From Micrasema longulum (taxonomy: Eukaryota > Arthropoda > Insecta > Trichoptera > Brachycentridae): a stretch of 64,000 bases of DNA. The notes beneath the pieces were generated by a model. The model saw only the letters and a list, made by a program, of their open reading frames with translations. It ran no database searches and was not told where the DNA came from. Numbering within the stretch: the first letter of the stretch is position 1; every line of letters starts with the position of its first letter. The DNA is taken from NCBI GenBank assembly GCA_022494885.1, contig JAGVSM010003818.1, forward strand, positions 310,001-374,000. Direction: 5' to 3'. The position numbers and the translations under genes were made by a program. Positions 10,906-22,700 of this stretch are shown one piece after another.

Positions 10906-11915
10906 CATGCAATGATGATGAATGATGTATATTGAGTCTATACTGACAAAATACATTAAGTCTTTATATATTTCAAAAATAAATTAATATAGGTGCAAGA
11001 TGTTGATTTCAAATTGTATTTTTTTTTTTTAATTTTATTTTATTAGTGTACACGACACAAATGCCTTTAATAAACATAAACAGAAATACATTTAACATAA
11101 CAGTGAAATTCTACAAAATTATGAAATAATATAAAAACAATATATCCATACATATTACACTGTTGTTTTATACATTGTTCTTTGCTTTGCGATTTGAATA
11201 CTTAACATACTTAAATTTAAAAAAATATTCATCGTAAAAATAAATATAACGCGGTATATTTGAAATAGCAAAAATGATAAATCATTGATTTGTTGGTATT
11301 GCTGAAATGTATATTGAATGCCCTAGGTATAATACTAACTATCTCCTGATGGGAGCTCAGGGGTTCTAAACCGTTTTAAAATAAAATATTAAAATAAATA
11401 AAATAATAAAACTTTTAAAATTATTGTATTAGTATTTTAATAAAAAAATAATAATTTAAAAACTTTAAAAAACAAATATCTAGTCATACGTGTATGTATA
11501 TATATATGACCTGTATTTATTTAAACATTTCTATATCTCTTTTTACAAATTAACATAAATACTTAAACTATTTCCTTAATAACAAGTTTAAACTTTATTT
11601 GAAAAATGTCAATACAACTAATCTGGTTTCCTAGACTGTGCAATCTTGGAATAGGCGAATGAATAGCATAATTAGTAGCAGCAATATCTATGCTATTCCT
11701 AGAAAAAAATTTACTCTTTCAAAGCTTTCAAACATTTAAAATATAAGAAAATTGTAGGAGAAATAATGCGTTGAAATAATAAAAAAGCTTTAAATGCGAT
11801 TATCTCGGAACATGTCTTAATGACTAAATGCATTCTGTCAGTAAAGCCTCGATATGCATGTGTATATATATATATATAATAACAATATATATATATAATG
11901 TTTACATTAGTTTAC
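10906..11915. other. AT-rich non-coding stretch
   Basis: No gene is visible. Simple AT dinucleotide runs lie at about 11498-11508 and 11865-11900. Confidence 0.4.
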
Positions 11916-13075
11916 CATTGAACAAGTCCATTATATGCAAGACCTAGATGTTACTTTTGATACTAAGTTAAATTTCTCACATCACTATGAAATTATTTCT
12001 AATAAGGCTATGCATTTGCATATCCTTATTAGAAATAATAACATTTGTTAGGTTTTGTTATTCGTAACACTCAGCATTTTCAAAATATTAAAACAATCGT
12101 AATTTTATTTTGTTATATTGTAAGATAACAGCTAGAGTATGCATCTGCAGTTTGGAGTCCCGTTTATTACTGCAATTCACATGATCTTGAACGAGTACAA
12201 AGAAAGTTTTAAAGATATATTCAATTTAAATTAGGTCTACCTGTGTCAGAAATAAATTATAAATCCCTGATGACTGATTTAAATTTACTATTAATTTCAA
12301 GCAGGAGGATACTAAATGACCTCTTGTTTATTTATAAAATAATAAAATAGATTGGCCCGAACTGTTAACTTTAATAAACTTTCGTATTCCATATAGACCA
12401 ACAACACTTAATTTTTTGTTTTACAGTCATCATCATGGTACTAATTATTCATTGAATTCACCAATTATTCGCATGCAGAGACTTGCAAATCAATACAGTG
12501 ATTATTTAGATTTATTTTATAACACGCCGCTCAAGATCAAGTCCTGTATTTTCCAAAAGAATTAACAATTTAAAATTCAAATAATGATTAGTTCTTCACT
12601 TTTGTTTTGACTCTTTACTCTTGTTTGTATAATTATTTTTTAAATTTACTATCGTTTAGTATTATTATTCATATAAACCACAAAGTAAACTTTTAACTTT
12701 CCTATTAAAGCACTTTCTTTTTTTTTCTCTTTTTTTCCTTCTCTTCCTCTTTTTTAAAATTGCTATCTTCTGTAATTTACCTTTCTTTTATATGGGTAAA
12801 TATTTATATTTGTAACAGATGTAATACGTCTTTTTTTATACATAAATACTGTTAACCATTGTACACTTTTCTCGATGTTTTTGTTTTTTTTTTTAATATC
12901 ATGCTAATTTTGTTGTATTTTTTTTTCACTTGTTTTATAGTTATTATGTTAAAAGTTTGTGTAACCGTAAATAAATCAATGAATTAGTTATTATATGTCA
13001 GTTAATATATTATTAGAACATGTTTGTGTGTGCAGTATTTTAAGAGAAATAAATAAAAACTGTTTTTATTAAATA
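11916..13075 (+). pseudogene. LINE reverse-transcriptase C-terminal remnant and 3' UTR
   Basis: Fragments of the thumb region typical of jockey/CR1-like reverse transcriptases can be read: VQDLDVTFDTKLNFSHH near 11940 and LEYASAVWSPVYYC near 12132, followed by LERVQRKF. Stops and frameshifts separate them. The 3' part ends with A/T-rich sequence, a TATTAGAACATG motif shared with LINE family E ends, and an AAATAAATAAAAA tail. The fragment carries the palindrome at 11992-12039. Confidence 0.65.
11992..12039. repeat. 48-bp near-perfect palindrome
   Basis: Two 23-bp arms (starting ATTATTTCTAATAAGG and ending CCTTATTAGAAATAAT) flank a TT centre with a single mismatch. It lies within the LINE remnant. 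Confidence 0.9.
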
Positions 13076-13099
13076 CTTGATATCGTATTGATTACAGAT

Positions 13100-13206
13100 C
13101 GAGTCGTTCGCACTTTTTGCTGAGTTTCGGATTGCTTTGCAGCGTGTATCATTAGGGTTGATAAATGGTGCAATGCGAACCGAAACATTGGCAAAAAGTG
13201 CAAAAG
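13100..13206. ncRNA. Degenerate hammerhead-like inverted dimer
   Basis: Outer arms GCACTTTTTGC (13108-13118) and GCAAAAAGTGC (13191-13201) are perfectly inverted. Inside, each strand reads a related unit: TGATA, a small stem, CCGAAAC, a short spacer and GCAAAAAGTGC. The order resembles the hammerhead blocks CUGANGA-stem II-GAAAC-NN-GUC, but the first block has lost its conserved bases and the GUC is absent on both strands. I infer a decayed head-to-head pair; it is not expected to cleave. Confidence 0.35.
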
Positions 13207-14900
13207 ACGCAATAACCCAAATAAATTAAATTTGCATCTGAACAGTCAAAATATAATATTATGTCTTGCAAGGCCGCAAAATATGGTATTTAATACTACT
13301 ATTTTCTTTTTTTAAATTTTACTAATTTTCACGCCCATAAGACTTTTACATACATTTAAGTTTATTTTAATACATTAAGTTACGTTGGATTTTTTGTTTA
13401 CTATTTTTACTGTTAATATGTATTTAATTTCATTGTTATGTAAATTATCTTATATTTTTTTATACTCTGTTTTACCTCTTTTGTATGTGATAAAAAAAAA
13501 CAAAAAATTTAAATAATAAAAAAAATAATAAAAACATGACTATGTAAACAATATATTTTTTTATACAATATTAAGCGATAAATGATGGAACAGTGTTTAG
13601 AAGTGAAGTTGGTATAAAAAAAGAAGATGGGTACATAACCAACATAAATTAAAAAAAAAAAACAATATATCGAAATAAACGATAGAACAATGTTTAGAAG
13701 TATAGTTATACTGTCGGTAGATAAAATAATAATTTATTCATGCTTTACTTATAACATTATTAACAAAATTTTGGATATGTCCAAATCTTTGTACACAAAT
13801 TCTGTATTTTTCCCCGATGGGATTATTATCAAAATCAAGTATTTTTTAACAGAGATGAAGCTGATGAGAATAGGGAAGTATAGGTATTAGCATTTATCAT
13901 CTGCTAAGTTAATTTATCACTTTATGCATTGTGTAATGTTCACCATTTTGTCTCTTAAGGCCTATGTAGTTCTTCCTTTTTTAGAAATGGCATTTTTAAA
14001 TCCTCTCTGTACATGGGTTTTAAGGGCCAGACCGTGAAACTTCAGAGGAACAGTCCTCTTAGTAAGCTTTAAATAAATTCTAATTTTATTTTCCAATAAG
14101 TCATTAGAAAAATAAGTAATTAAAAAAAATAAATTTAAAAAATAATGATCTCAAAATGGAGTAAACCTTTAATTTCTCGGACAATCATCCATTCCGCAAA
14201 ACCCCTACCCCTCTACGACAAAAAATGCGATAAAAACGTATTTGACCAACGAAGTGATACGCATCAGACGCAGACAAGGGAAGCGGCTGGGTAGGAGAGG
14301 AGTAGGGGTTTGTGGAGGGACTGCTTGGTCGAGAAATTAAGGATTGTCTACATTTTGAGATTAAATATATATATATATATTTTAATTACTTTTTGGAAAA
14401 AAAATTACTGGGATTTTTTTAAAGCTTATTATGAGGAATGTCCTTTTGAAGTTTTGCGGTCTCACCCTGAAAAACCGCGTTTGCTCGCATTTAATATGCT
14501 TGATTTATAATATTACATTCGTATGCGTATTAGCCCACAAAAAAGAAGGAAAGAATTAGGAAAACAAGCGACATCTATTATTGTTGCAAATCTTAATAAA
14601 TCATAACAATAAACGATTAAGATGTTTTCGTACAGCTACATAAAGGTTCATTATTTTTGTAACCCTATTAATTTTTTTGACATAATGGATACAGGTTCTA
14701 CATTTTTTTTTTACAAAATATTTATTTGACATTTATTGAGACACAAGTCCCAACTCCATGGAACCAAAGTCCTGTGTGGACAAAAGTTTTACTTAATTTA
14801 TTATTTTTTAGAAACATTGTAGCATAGAATTATAATAGTCCAATCATACTTAAGCCGACTAAATTACTCATAAATGAGTAGTTTTACGTTTTGGTCATTA
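13207..14900. other. AT-rich non-coding stretch
   Basis: I see no gene. Open frames at 13690-13890 and 14310-14510 have no recognisable sequence. Long A and T runs are common. The GC-richer part at about 14160-14340 is unassigned. Confidence 0.4.
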
Positions 14901-14901
14901 G

Positions 14902-15425
14902 TTACTCTGTAGACGTCGCTTAGTACGCAACTGCCGATTTTAATTCAATAACGCCATGTTGTGTCGTTTTTAAGTGTCATTATACTGCTGGAATTAAAGG
15001 GAATAGGGAAGCATCATATTTCATGTGTAAGCAGTGAATTCACAAATAACATTATTAAGAATTCGATTATTTTACAGTCTTTCAGATTGTGAAATAAAAC
15101 AAGATGGACATTTTTTTAGTATTGCCAGGGTAGTCGAATTTTATACTCGGCTTTTTATTAATAAGCCTTAATATAATATTAAACGGTATAAATTTACTTA
15201 ATTATTTAATGATTGATTTTTACGTTTGCCTAATAAAAGTACCCCTTTTTTTACAGTCCATTCAGTAAAATATGTTTTTGTGCTAAAACTTAACATAACA
15301 TAACACGAAATTAACTTATATTTGTGTTATGATAAAAAGTGTTCTTGGAAGTGCTTTTGGACACAGTGCGATCTATGCAAACTTGGTTCTACGCGCCTTC
15401 TGGTATATTATAGTTCTATGCATTG
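14902..15425 (+). repeat. Dispersed repeat family B, copy 1
   Basis: It starts TACTCTGTAGACGTCGCTTA and ends near TTCTGGTATATTATAGTTCT, and aligns almost throughout with 24582-25160 in the same orientation. No coding capacity is visible. Compared with copy 2 it lacks about 60 bp before the shared TTTTGGACACAGTGCGAT. The class is unknown; it is probably a non-autonomous transposon or LTR-like segment. Confidence 0.75.
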
Positions 15426-15507
15426 TAGTAACAGTATTATTATTAATAAATGTAGGTTAAGCTTCTATTATATACATATATCTTAATTAGTCATTTCTGG
15501 ATAGAAA

Positions 15508-15980
15508 ATAAGGAACTTCAGCCCTACGGGGTATTATATACAAATAATGTCTTCTTACGCGCGGTAAAAATTAGAGCATTCAATTATACGGCAGTTTCTT
15601 GAAAATGTACGCAAAATATATTTTTATAAAAACGAACTATATTATTTTTCGGTCTAAAAACAAGGTTTTTTATTAATTGTATGTTTAATAATCGAACTAC
15701 TTTAAACGACGTCGCTAGTTCTTATAAATCAACTAATGATAAGAGAATTGAAGAAGATCCTTACGATACCTTAAGATTTACTATCCGTTAACGGACCGAT
15801 CGGCAGATCTGACCGAGAAGAAGCGGAAGACAACTTGAGACGTCACACTCGGATTAATTTCAGAAATTCAAAACCTTAAAAATTATATCGCTGAAAATAC
15901 GATAAACATTTTTTTTAATGGCTTAGTTTAGTTTATTAAAAAAAATAAAAAAATAATCAAACCACTGAACTTCCTAATTG
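15508..15980. repeat. MITE family C, copy 1
   Basis: Inverted ends (GGAACTTCAGC at the left and CCACTGAACTTCCTAATT at the right) match the 14-bp ends of two other copies at 28621 and 56110. Internal matches include a GCATTCAATTATACGGC block. The left end is more mutated. There is no transposase. Confidence 0.65.
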
Positions 15981-16090
15981 TTGTGTTGCAAATGGAGATC
16001 AATATAAGATCATGATATTGCATACTATAAAAATTTTATTTTCAAAAAGTGAAGAAGTATGTATGTATTTTTTAGAGGTATAAATAAAAT

Positions 16091-16188
16091 AACTTTGTTT
16101 TATGAACTTATGAACCCTGAAGAGGGCAACGTGTAGTTGCCGAAACTAGTCGGTTGTGTGAATAAAAAGTGGTTCATAAAATAAAGTT
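16091..16188 (+). ncRNA. Hammerhead ribozyme candidate, type I with minimal helix III
   Basis: The core reads CTGAAGA (16117-16123), one extra G, stem II GGCAAC/GTTGCC with loop GTGTA (16125-16141), GAAA (16142-16145), a minimal helix III AC-TA-GT and triplet GTC (16149-16151). Helix I closes directly on the core with AACC (16113-16116) and GGTT (16152-16155). It extends through an internal loop into a 17-bp helix, 16091-16107 with 16172-16188, which has one G/A mismatch. The predicted cut is after C16151. ACTAGT is self-complementary, so dimeric cleavage is possible, as described for short-helix-III hammerheads of Penelope-like elements. No reverse transcriptase of that class is nearby. Confidence 0.7.
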
Positions 16189-16702
16189 GTCTAATTTATA
16201 CATCTGTATAAATTAAATCACTATACAAATGTCCAAAATAAAAGATTTTTCTGTTTATTGGTGTATTTTAATATCATTTTTGCGGATATATAGACAAAAG
16301 CCCATTTATTGCGTATAGAGTATTATGACATATTCTCGTTGCGCCGGCAATATCTGTTTCGTGATTTTTATTTTTTAAAAGTATTTTTGATTTCTTACTA
16401 AGTTAAGATTACATAATTTTGTTTCAACAAAACACACGTATTTTTCCCTTTGTTATCAAAAAAAAGAATACGTAAAATAATCCATCATCAAATGTCACAT
16501 TGTTTTAATTATCTCCTCATTTATTTTTTTAATGTTACTAAATGGATATTGCCGGCACAACGACGAACACAAAAATGGTATACGTAAATCTATGTTAGTA
16601 ATCCGGACTGTATTTACCATAACACTGAATTGCTTAATTTTCAAATACAAAAATACGATTTTTATAATTATTGATTTAAAAATAGTTTTTTTTGTATTGC
16701 AG

Positions 16703-19700
16703 AATGATCAAGGAGCTGACCCGAGAAGACAGATAAGTTTCAACCAACAAGGGCAAATACTGAGTGACGTTCAACAAAATCATCAAAGATTTGGTCTCCA
16801 ACAAAGTGCCTCAAATGATTTTATTAGACAACCGTATATACAGAATAGTTTCCCGCAACAGACAGTTCAAATAAACGATCCTTCTGCATTTTCACAAAAT
16901 CAACAACAATTCAATGTGCAACAAACTTTACCATTTCGACCAATTCAACAATTATCACAGCAAAATCCACAACCGCAAATTCAATTTAGTCAGCCACTTA
17001 TTGAAAATAATCAAGCCTTTTTACCCCAACCGCAACTATTACAGTACCCCCAGATTCCTCAAATTAAAGAAAATTATTTCCAGCAACCTTTACAAACCAA
17101 CGGTCACCAGCAAAGAAATCCTATTGAATTACAATCATTGAGATCAAATCAGCTCCCTCCTCAACTTCCAACTCTCCATACGTTTCTACCGACTATTCCA
17201 GCCCAAGATATTCAACAGCCTAATTATAATTTCGAACAATACCCGCAGAATACTCAAATAATATCGACAAACATTCCAGAAACCTTACATGTTGTCAATC
17301 CACCCGTTATTCAAAATAACGCACATATTGCCTTTCAAAATAATTTGGGAGCAAATCCACTATTTTCATCTAATCAAGGCACACAAATACAGAGTTTGTT
17401 AGAAGAAGAAAGAAAACAGGATTTAGAGAGACTTAAAGATCTTCAAGAAAGACAAAAGATTATCCAAAAACATAAGCATTTTATTGAAAGACAACAGCAA
17501 AAACAGCATCAAAAAGTACAAAAACTCCACGAAGATTTTACAATAAAACAAAAGAAGAAACAGGAAGAAATCAATGCCACTGCAAGACCTACGTATGATT
17601 ATACACAAAAAACCAAGCCAAGAGAAATACTGGATCATGAAATTGATTTGTTCCAAAAAGCTATAAAACAACATCAACAGTTTAACCCTACCACAACCGT
17701 TCCTACGACAACAACAACTACAAAAAAGTCCACTGCAAGAAAACCCACGAACAGAACCAGGTCTCGCCAAAGAGCAAAATCACGTTCAGAAAATGAAAAC
17801 GAAGAGTTATATATTCAAGCCAACAGGCAAAAAATTTATAAGCAATTGAAATCGGTCCTTAATGAAAATGGAGAGCAAAATAATGGAAATATAGATACAG
17901 GTGACGTAGCTCCCAACAAATTACAGTTTGTCCAAAAACAAGATATACTTAAGCAATTAAAGCTTGCTATAGCTGAAAATTCCGAAGAAATAAACGGGAA
18001 AAACTTTACATCTAGAGAAATTTCTCTACCTAATGGTGAAAAATTTGAAGTTATTAAAACAACTGACCCCAATCTAATTGCTGGAGCCACGCCACTTTCC
18101 GGAGATAGTTCATCATTGTCACAAACTCTTAATCAAATAAGAATTGCTCAGCCTCCAAGACAATCAAAATTATCATTTGAAGAACTAACTAAGGATGTTT
18201 TACCTCCTGGCGCTGATTACGAAATAATTAAACAGGGCGGAAATGGAAAACTTGAAGAAGTTGATAAAATTCCACCAACTATATCAGATCAGAAAAAAGT
18301 TACATTTGTTTTTATCGAAGAACAAAATGATGGAACATATAAAGTCAAAGGTGTTAAAGGTAACGAAGATTCTAAGGATTCTGTTCCAGATGTAGATAGC
18401 ATTTTGACCAAAATCAAAGATGGAGAAATTCAGTTACCTCCAGTTACAAAGAAACCTAAAGCGTCTTGGTCGTCAAAGATTCCTTTATCGGCCAGCGATG
18501 CAGATTTAATTCACATGACACAAAGAAATCCTACATCTACTAGACCAACTAGTGCTTATGTTAAATCTACATCAAGAAGGCCAGTTGATCGTTTTGAAGC
18601 TTCAAAACATTCCACGCAAATAACGACGACTCCAAAATTTTATAGTTCTGCTTCACCAGCATCTCTTTCAATAAACCACAATGGAAGCCCATCGACGAAC
18701 TTGGCAGACGATTACTTTACAACTACTACTCCATCAACAGTATATAAATCTTCATGGGCTGATTTTAACAGAAATGAACCAAGTTCTACAACACTTTCCC
18801 CTTCTACTTTAAATAGCCATCAGATTTATGCGCAATCTCAATATGACCTTACTTCTGGATCATCACATCACAGTAATCACAAAACCGAACATACTCCTCT
18901 TTATTCACAGGCGCCTAGCTCTCCATCTTCACTTAGCTATAGTAGTGATGCACTATCTATTTTCCCTAGTTCTAGCACATATTATCCTAGTACTAATTTG
19001 GTGGCACGGTCAACTACTCCTAAATCCGTTCCAGAGACAGCTGGTTCCCAGGTTGCTTACACAAGCACTTCGAACCCAGGATTAATAGAAATATTCAAAG
19101 AAAATGGACTATTTGCAACCGCTAAATACCTGAAGCAATCAGGACTAGACACCATTTTAAATGAAACTGGCCCTTACACTATTTTTGCACCAACGGATAA
19201 AGCTTTCAGAACCTTGTTAATTCAACTGGGAGGGCCAGATAAAGCAGAAGAAAAGTTTAAAGAAAACCCTCGACTCTTGAGCGGAGTAAGTATTTTTCAC
19301 TATGGTATTTAAGTACTTATGCATCTAAAATCTTTGTGAACAGTAGAAAATATCGCCAGATTGTGTAAAATTACCACGTAATTATTATTAAATATTTGTT
19401 TGTTTTTTAAAAATACATGTTTTTCAGCTTTTACTGCACCATGTGATTCCTGGTTCATTCGAAATAGCAAGCCTCCAAGACGAGATGACGGGAGTATCAT
19501 TAGCGGGAACACAATTGAGGGTTAACCAATATGACATGCACGATGTGGAATGGAATGAAATTAAGGTATTATCTTAATGTTAAAGTTTTATCAGACCCCA
19601 AGTAAATAGTTAACCGGTTAAGTGCCATAAGCGCGTTTACACGCTCTCCATTTCCGTGCTCTGAGGGCCGGCCATACAAAAAGTGCGCGTAAAGATGCGT

Positions 19701-22700
19701 GCTTTTGTACGTGCTTTACGCGTCTAGGTCAAGTATTCCGATTTTACATTTCGTACACTCGGAGACAACTGTTAGAATTTTCGACACGACAGCGGATCAA
19801 ATAAGAGTTTCTAAAAGTCGCCTAAAATTTCGCTGCCTGCTGGGAAACTGCAATTGAAATGACAAACAAAACCTAGCGACACAGAAATGGTTAAATGCAA
19901 CCAACATAGTTGGCTGAATAAACTCAAGCGCCTGTTGGTATTCAATTTGCTCAACCTACTAAAATATACGGTGCAGCTAACTCGGCAAAAAAACTTCATT
20001 TTAAATTTTACCTTTACCATTTACCTCCATAATTTAGTCTCAAATTAAGATTTTCAATTTTATCAAATAGTGTTAGTGAAATCGTCAATATATTCAACAA
20101 ATTAAATTATTAGGGTTTTACAATGAAATATCTTAATCTTGATGCTTTTCTTTGTCATGAATTAAAATGCAACTTCCTCAAATGTTAATATGATTTCTAC
20201 TAGAAACGAAAAGAAAAACAACACACAAACAATGACAGTTGTCACCAGAGTTTGCTGCATACATGTTACCCTTCAATCAATATTGTCACTTGATTGAAAC
20301 CTGAAATATTAATAATTATGTCTTTCTTTTTTTTATGAATTTATTGCAAAAAATTAGTATACATACTTAATATCAAAGAATCTATAAAAAACTAATTAAT
20401 GTAAAATGAAAACGGAGTACTCTCTGTGTATGATAGTCTCCATCTAACATGGCTCAGCCTGTTCTAAGATGGAGATTTTTTATCTTTAGAGCATAAGTAG
20501 TCCTATACTAATAAAACAATAACATAAAAAAGAAAAACTAAAATTACCCAAATGTAAGAAATTAAAAATCGTTATCATACAAATATAAAGTATATATATG
20601 TGCCAAGAATACATGTTACTTAAACATAAATAATGTAGTATAATATATAATAAAAAACAATATAAAGCAATGACATACATAAAAATATAAATAATATGTG
20701 TACCAATTATATAAAGTACTACGTGTTTTGATTTGCATATATTATTCAAAAAATCTCTCGCTACACTATTTACATGTGCAGTTATTTTTATTTTAAAATT
20801 TGTTTTACATTTTGAGTCTTTTATATTTGGTAATAAATCATTAAATATTTTTGGAGCAATTACATTATATTGCTTTTTACCAAAGGCGGTTGATACAAAT
20901 GGGACAATACAGTTAATTTGTGTTGCTGAACGAGTGTTTATATTTTGTTGGGTTCTTTTGACCTCACTTAATTTATCATAAAATTTAAGTAGTAGGCACC
21001 TCACAAACAATTGTCTTACATCCAATATCTTTAACTCAGCAAATAGATCTTCCGTTGGATACCTCAAAGGTTTTTTGAGAATGATCTTCATGATCCCTTT
21101 TGTGCTATTTTCACTGGTTTGAGGATTGAACGAGAGCAACCTCCCCAACCTAAATTGCAATATGATAGTTTGCTTTTGCAAAAAGCAAAGTAAATTTGTC
21201 TCATAAGTTGAGCATTCATTTCTTAGGCTTTTATAAATGTATGCTGATTTCCGTATGGATATTTCTATAATTTGATCTTTCCAGCTTTGTTTAGAATTTT
21301 TGAACCTGATAGTGAGATTTGTCACAAATTAGTGAGATTTTTGTATGACAGGTAACAACGGTGAACGGAGCTCGGATAATATCAGACAAACAGGACATCC
21401 ACATACCTCAGGGTGTAGCACACGCTGTGGACAGGGTCATGTTTCCTCTCCCTGTTGGGGACATAGTGCAGACTCTCCAGGCAGACAGAGAGAGAAGGTT
21501 CTCCAACTTCCTCAAAGCACTCTTCACTAGTGGAATGGCTGATTCACTCGCAGGAAGTGGTAAATATTAAATATGTTTCATCACAATTATTCCCTAAAGT
21601 TTCTTCATTGTGCGTTGTATATAGACAAGTGTGACTTGTTAAATATTTATTTTATTTATTAATATTTTTCTCTTACAAACTATAATTAACAATAAAAATA
21701 ATGTGACCTCACTGGGGTGGGGTTACCGAGGACACTTAAAAAAATATATTTTGGAAATGTTTTTACATTAGAGAATAAACAAAAAAGACTAACTTAATAA
21801 ACCGAGATAAATAACAAAATATTCACAGTTTTAAAAACAAGGTATCTATGTACATTTTTATTATTTATATTACAAAACGCACAATAAAAATATCAAAAAC
21901 CTAACATAAGCTATACACTTGTGAAGCGGTTGATTCAATATTGGTTTGGGCGAATGAGACAATCCATTTTACTTCTACCTAGCTCCACTATCCATTTTTT
22001 GTATAGACAACTACAAAAGTACGTTTAATAGGGAAACATTACATACTACGAATTACGATAAAAACATGTGAAATGGATTAAGAAAAATTCGTTGTATTTT
22101 TAAAATCTATCTGGATATTGTGGAGAAGTGTTTTTATACATGATTTTTAAAATAAAAATATTTTTAAAATATGTCTTTACAAAAACGCGACATGTTTGAT
22201 CTTTACAATTGTGGCATCAAGATTCGTGACGATGTTCTATTTCAATTTGAAGGGTCATAAAGCTCAAAATATGACCGAACAGAATCCATTTTTTTTAATT
22301 GATTTTTTTAATTGTTCATATCGTCATGGTAATCTGAAGACTTCGATTTAGATTTAAAAATTAATTTTTAAAACTATTTTTTTAATTTAACAAAGAATTT
22401 TCAACAAATCAATCTTTCGAACCTGCGTCGGCGATTATCTAACGATTACCTGCTGATTCAGAAACCAAAAGTCCCTGTTCCCGATCGCTCTGCCAACATT
22501 AATTTGCATAATACGAGTATGTGGAAAAAATATATGTTTTATCCAAAAAAATAACAGGCCGCTTATTCTCAAATCTGTTTTTCCTCAGAGTTTCCATATA
22601 TGTTGAATGACACGCTGCTATATCATGGCATTTCATTAACACTTTTCGTTAAGATCTACAATTTCTAAAATGAAAACAAATTTTTCGTAATATTCTTCGC

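Noticed and set aside
16532..16702. N-terminal 57 codons of the long open frame of the FAS1 gene
   Set aside because: They read through AT-rich intron. A strong acceptor (TTTTTTTGTATTGCAG) lies at 16702 and the composition changes there.
17423..18090. Minus-strand open frames of 115 and 84 codons
   Set aside because: They are antisense shadows of the FAS1-gene first exon.
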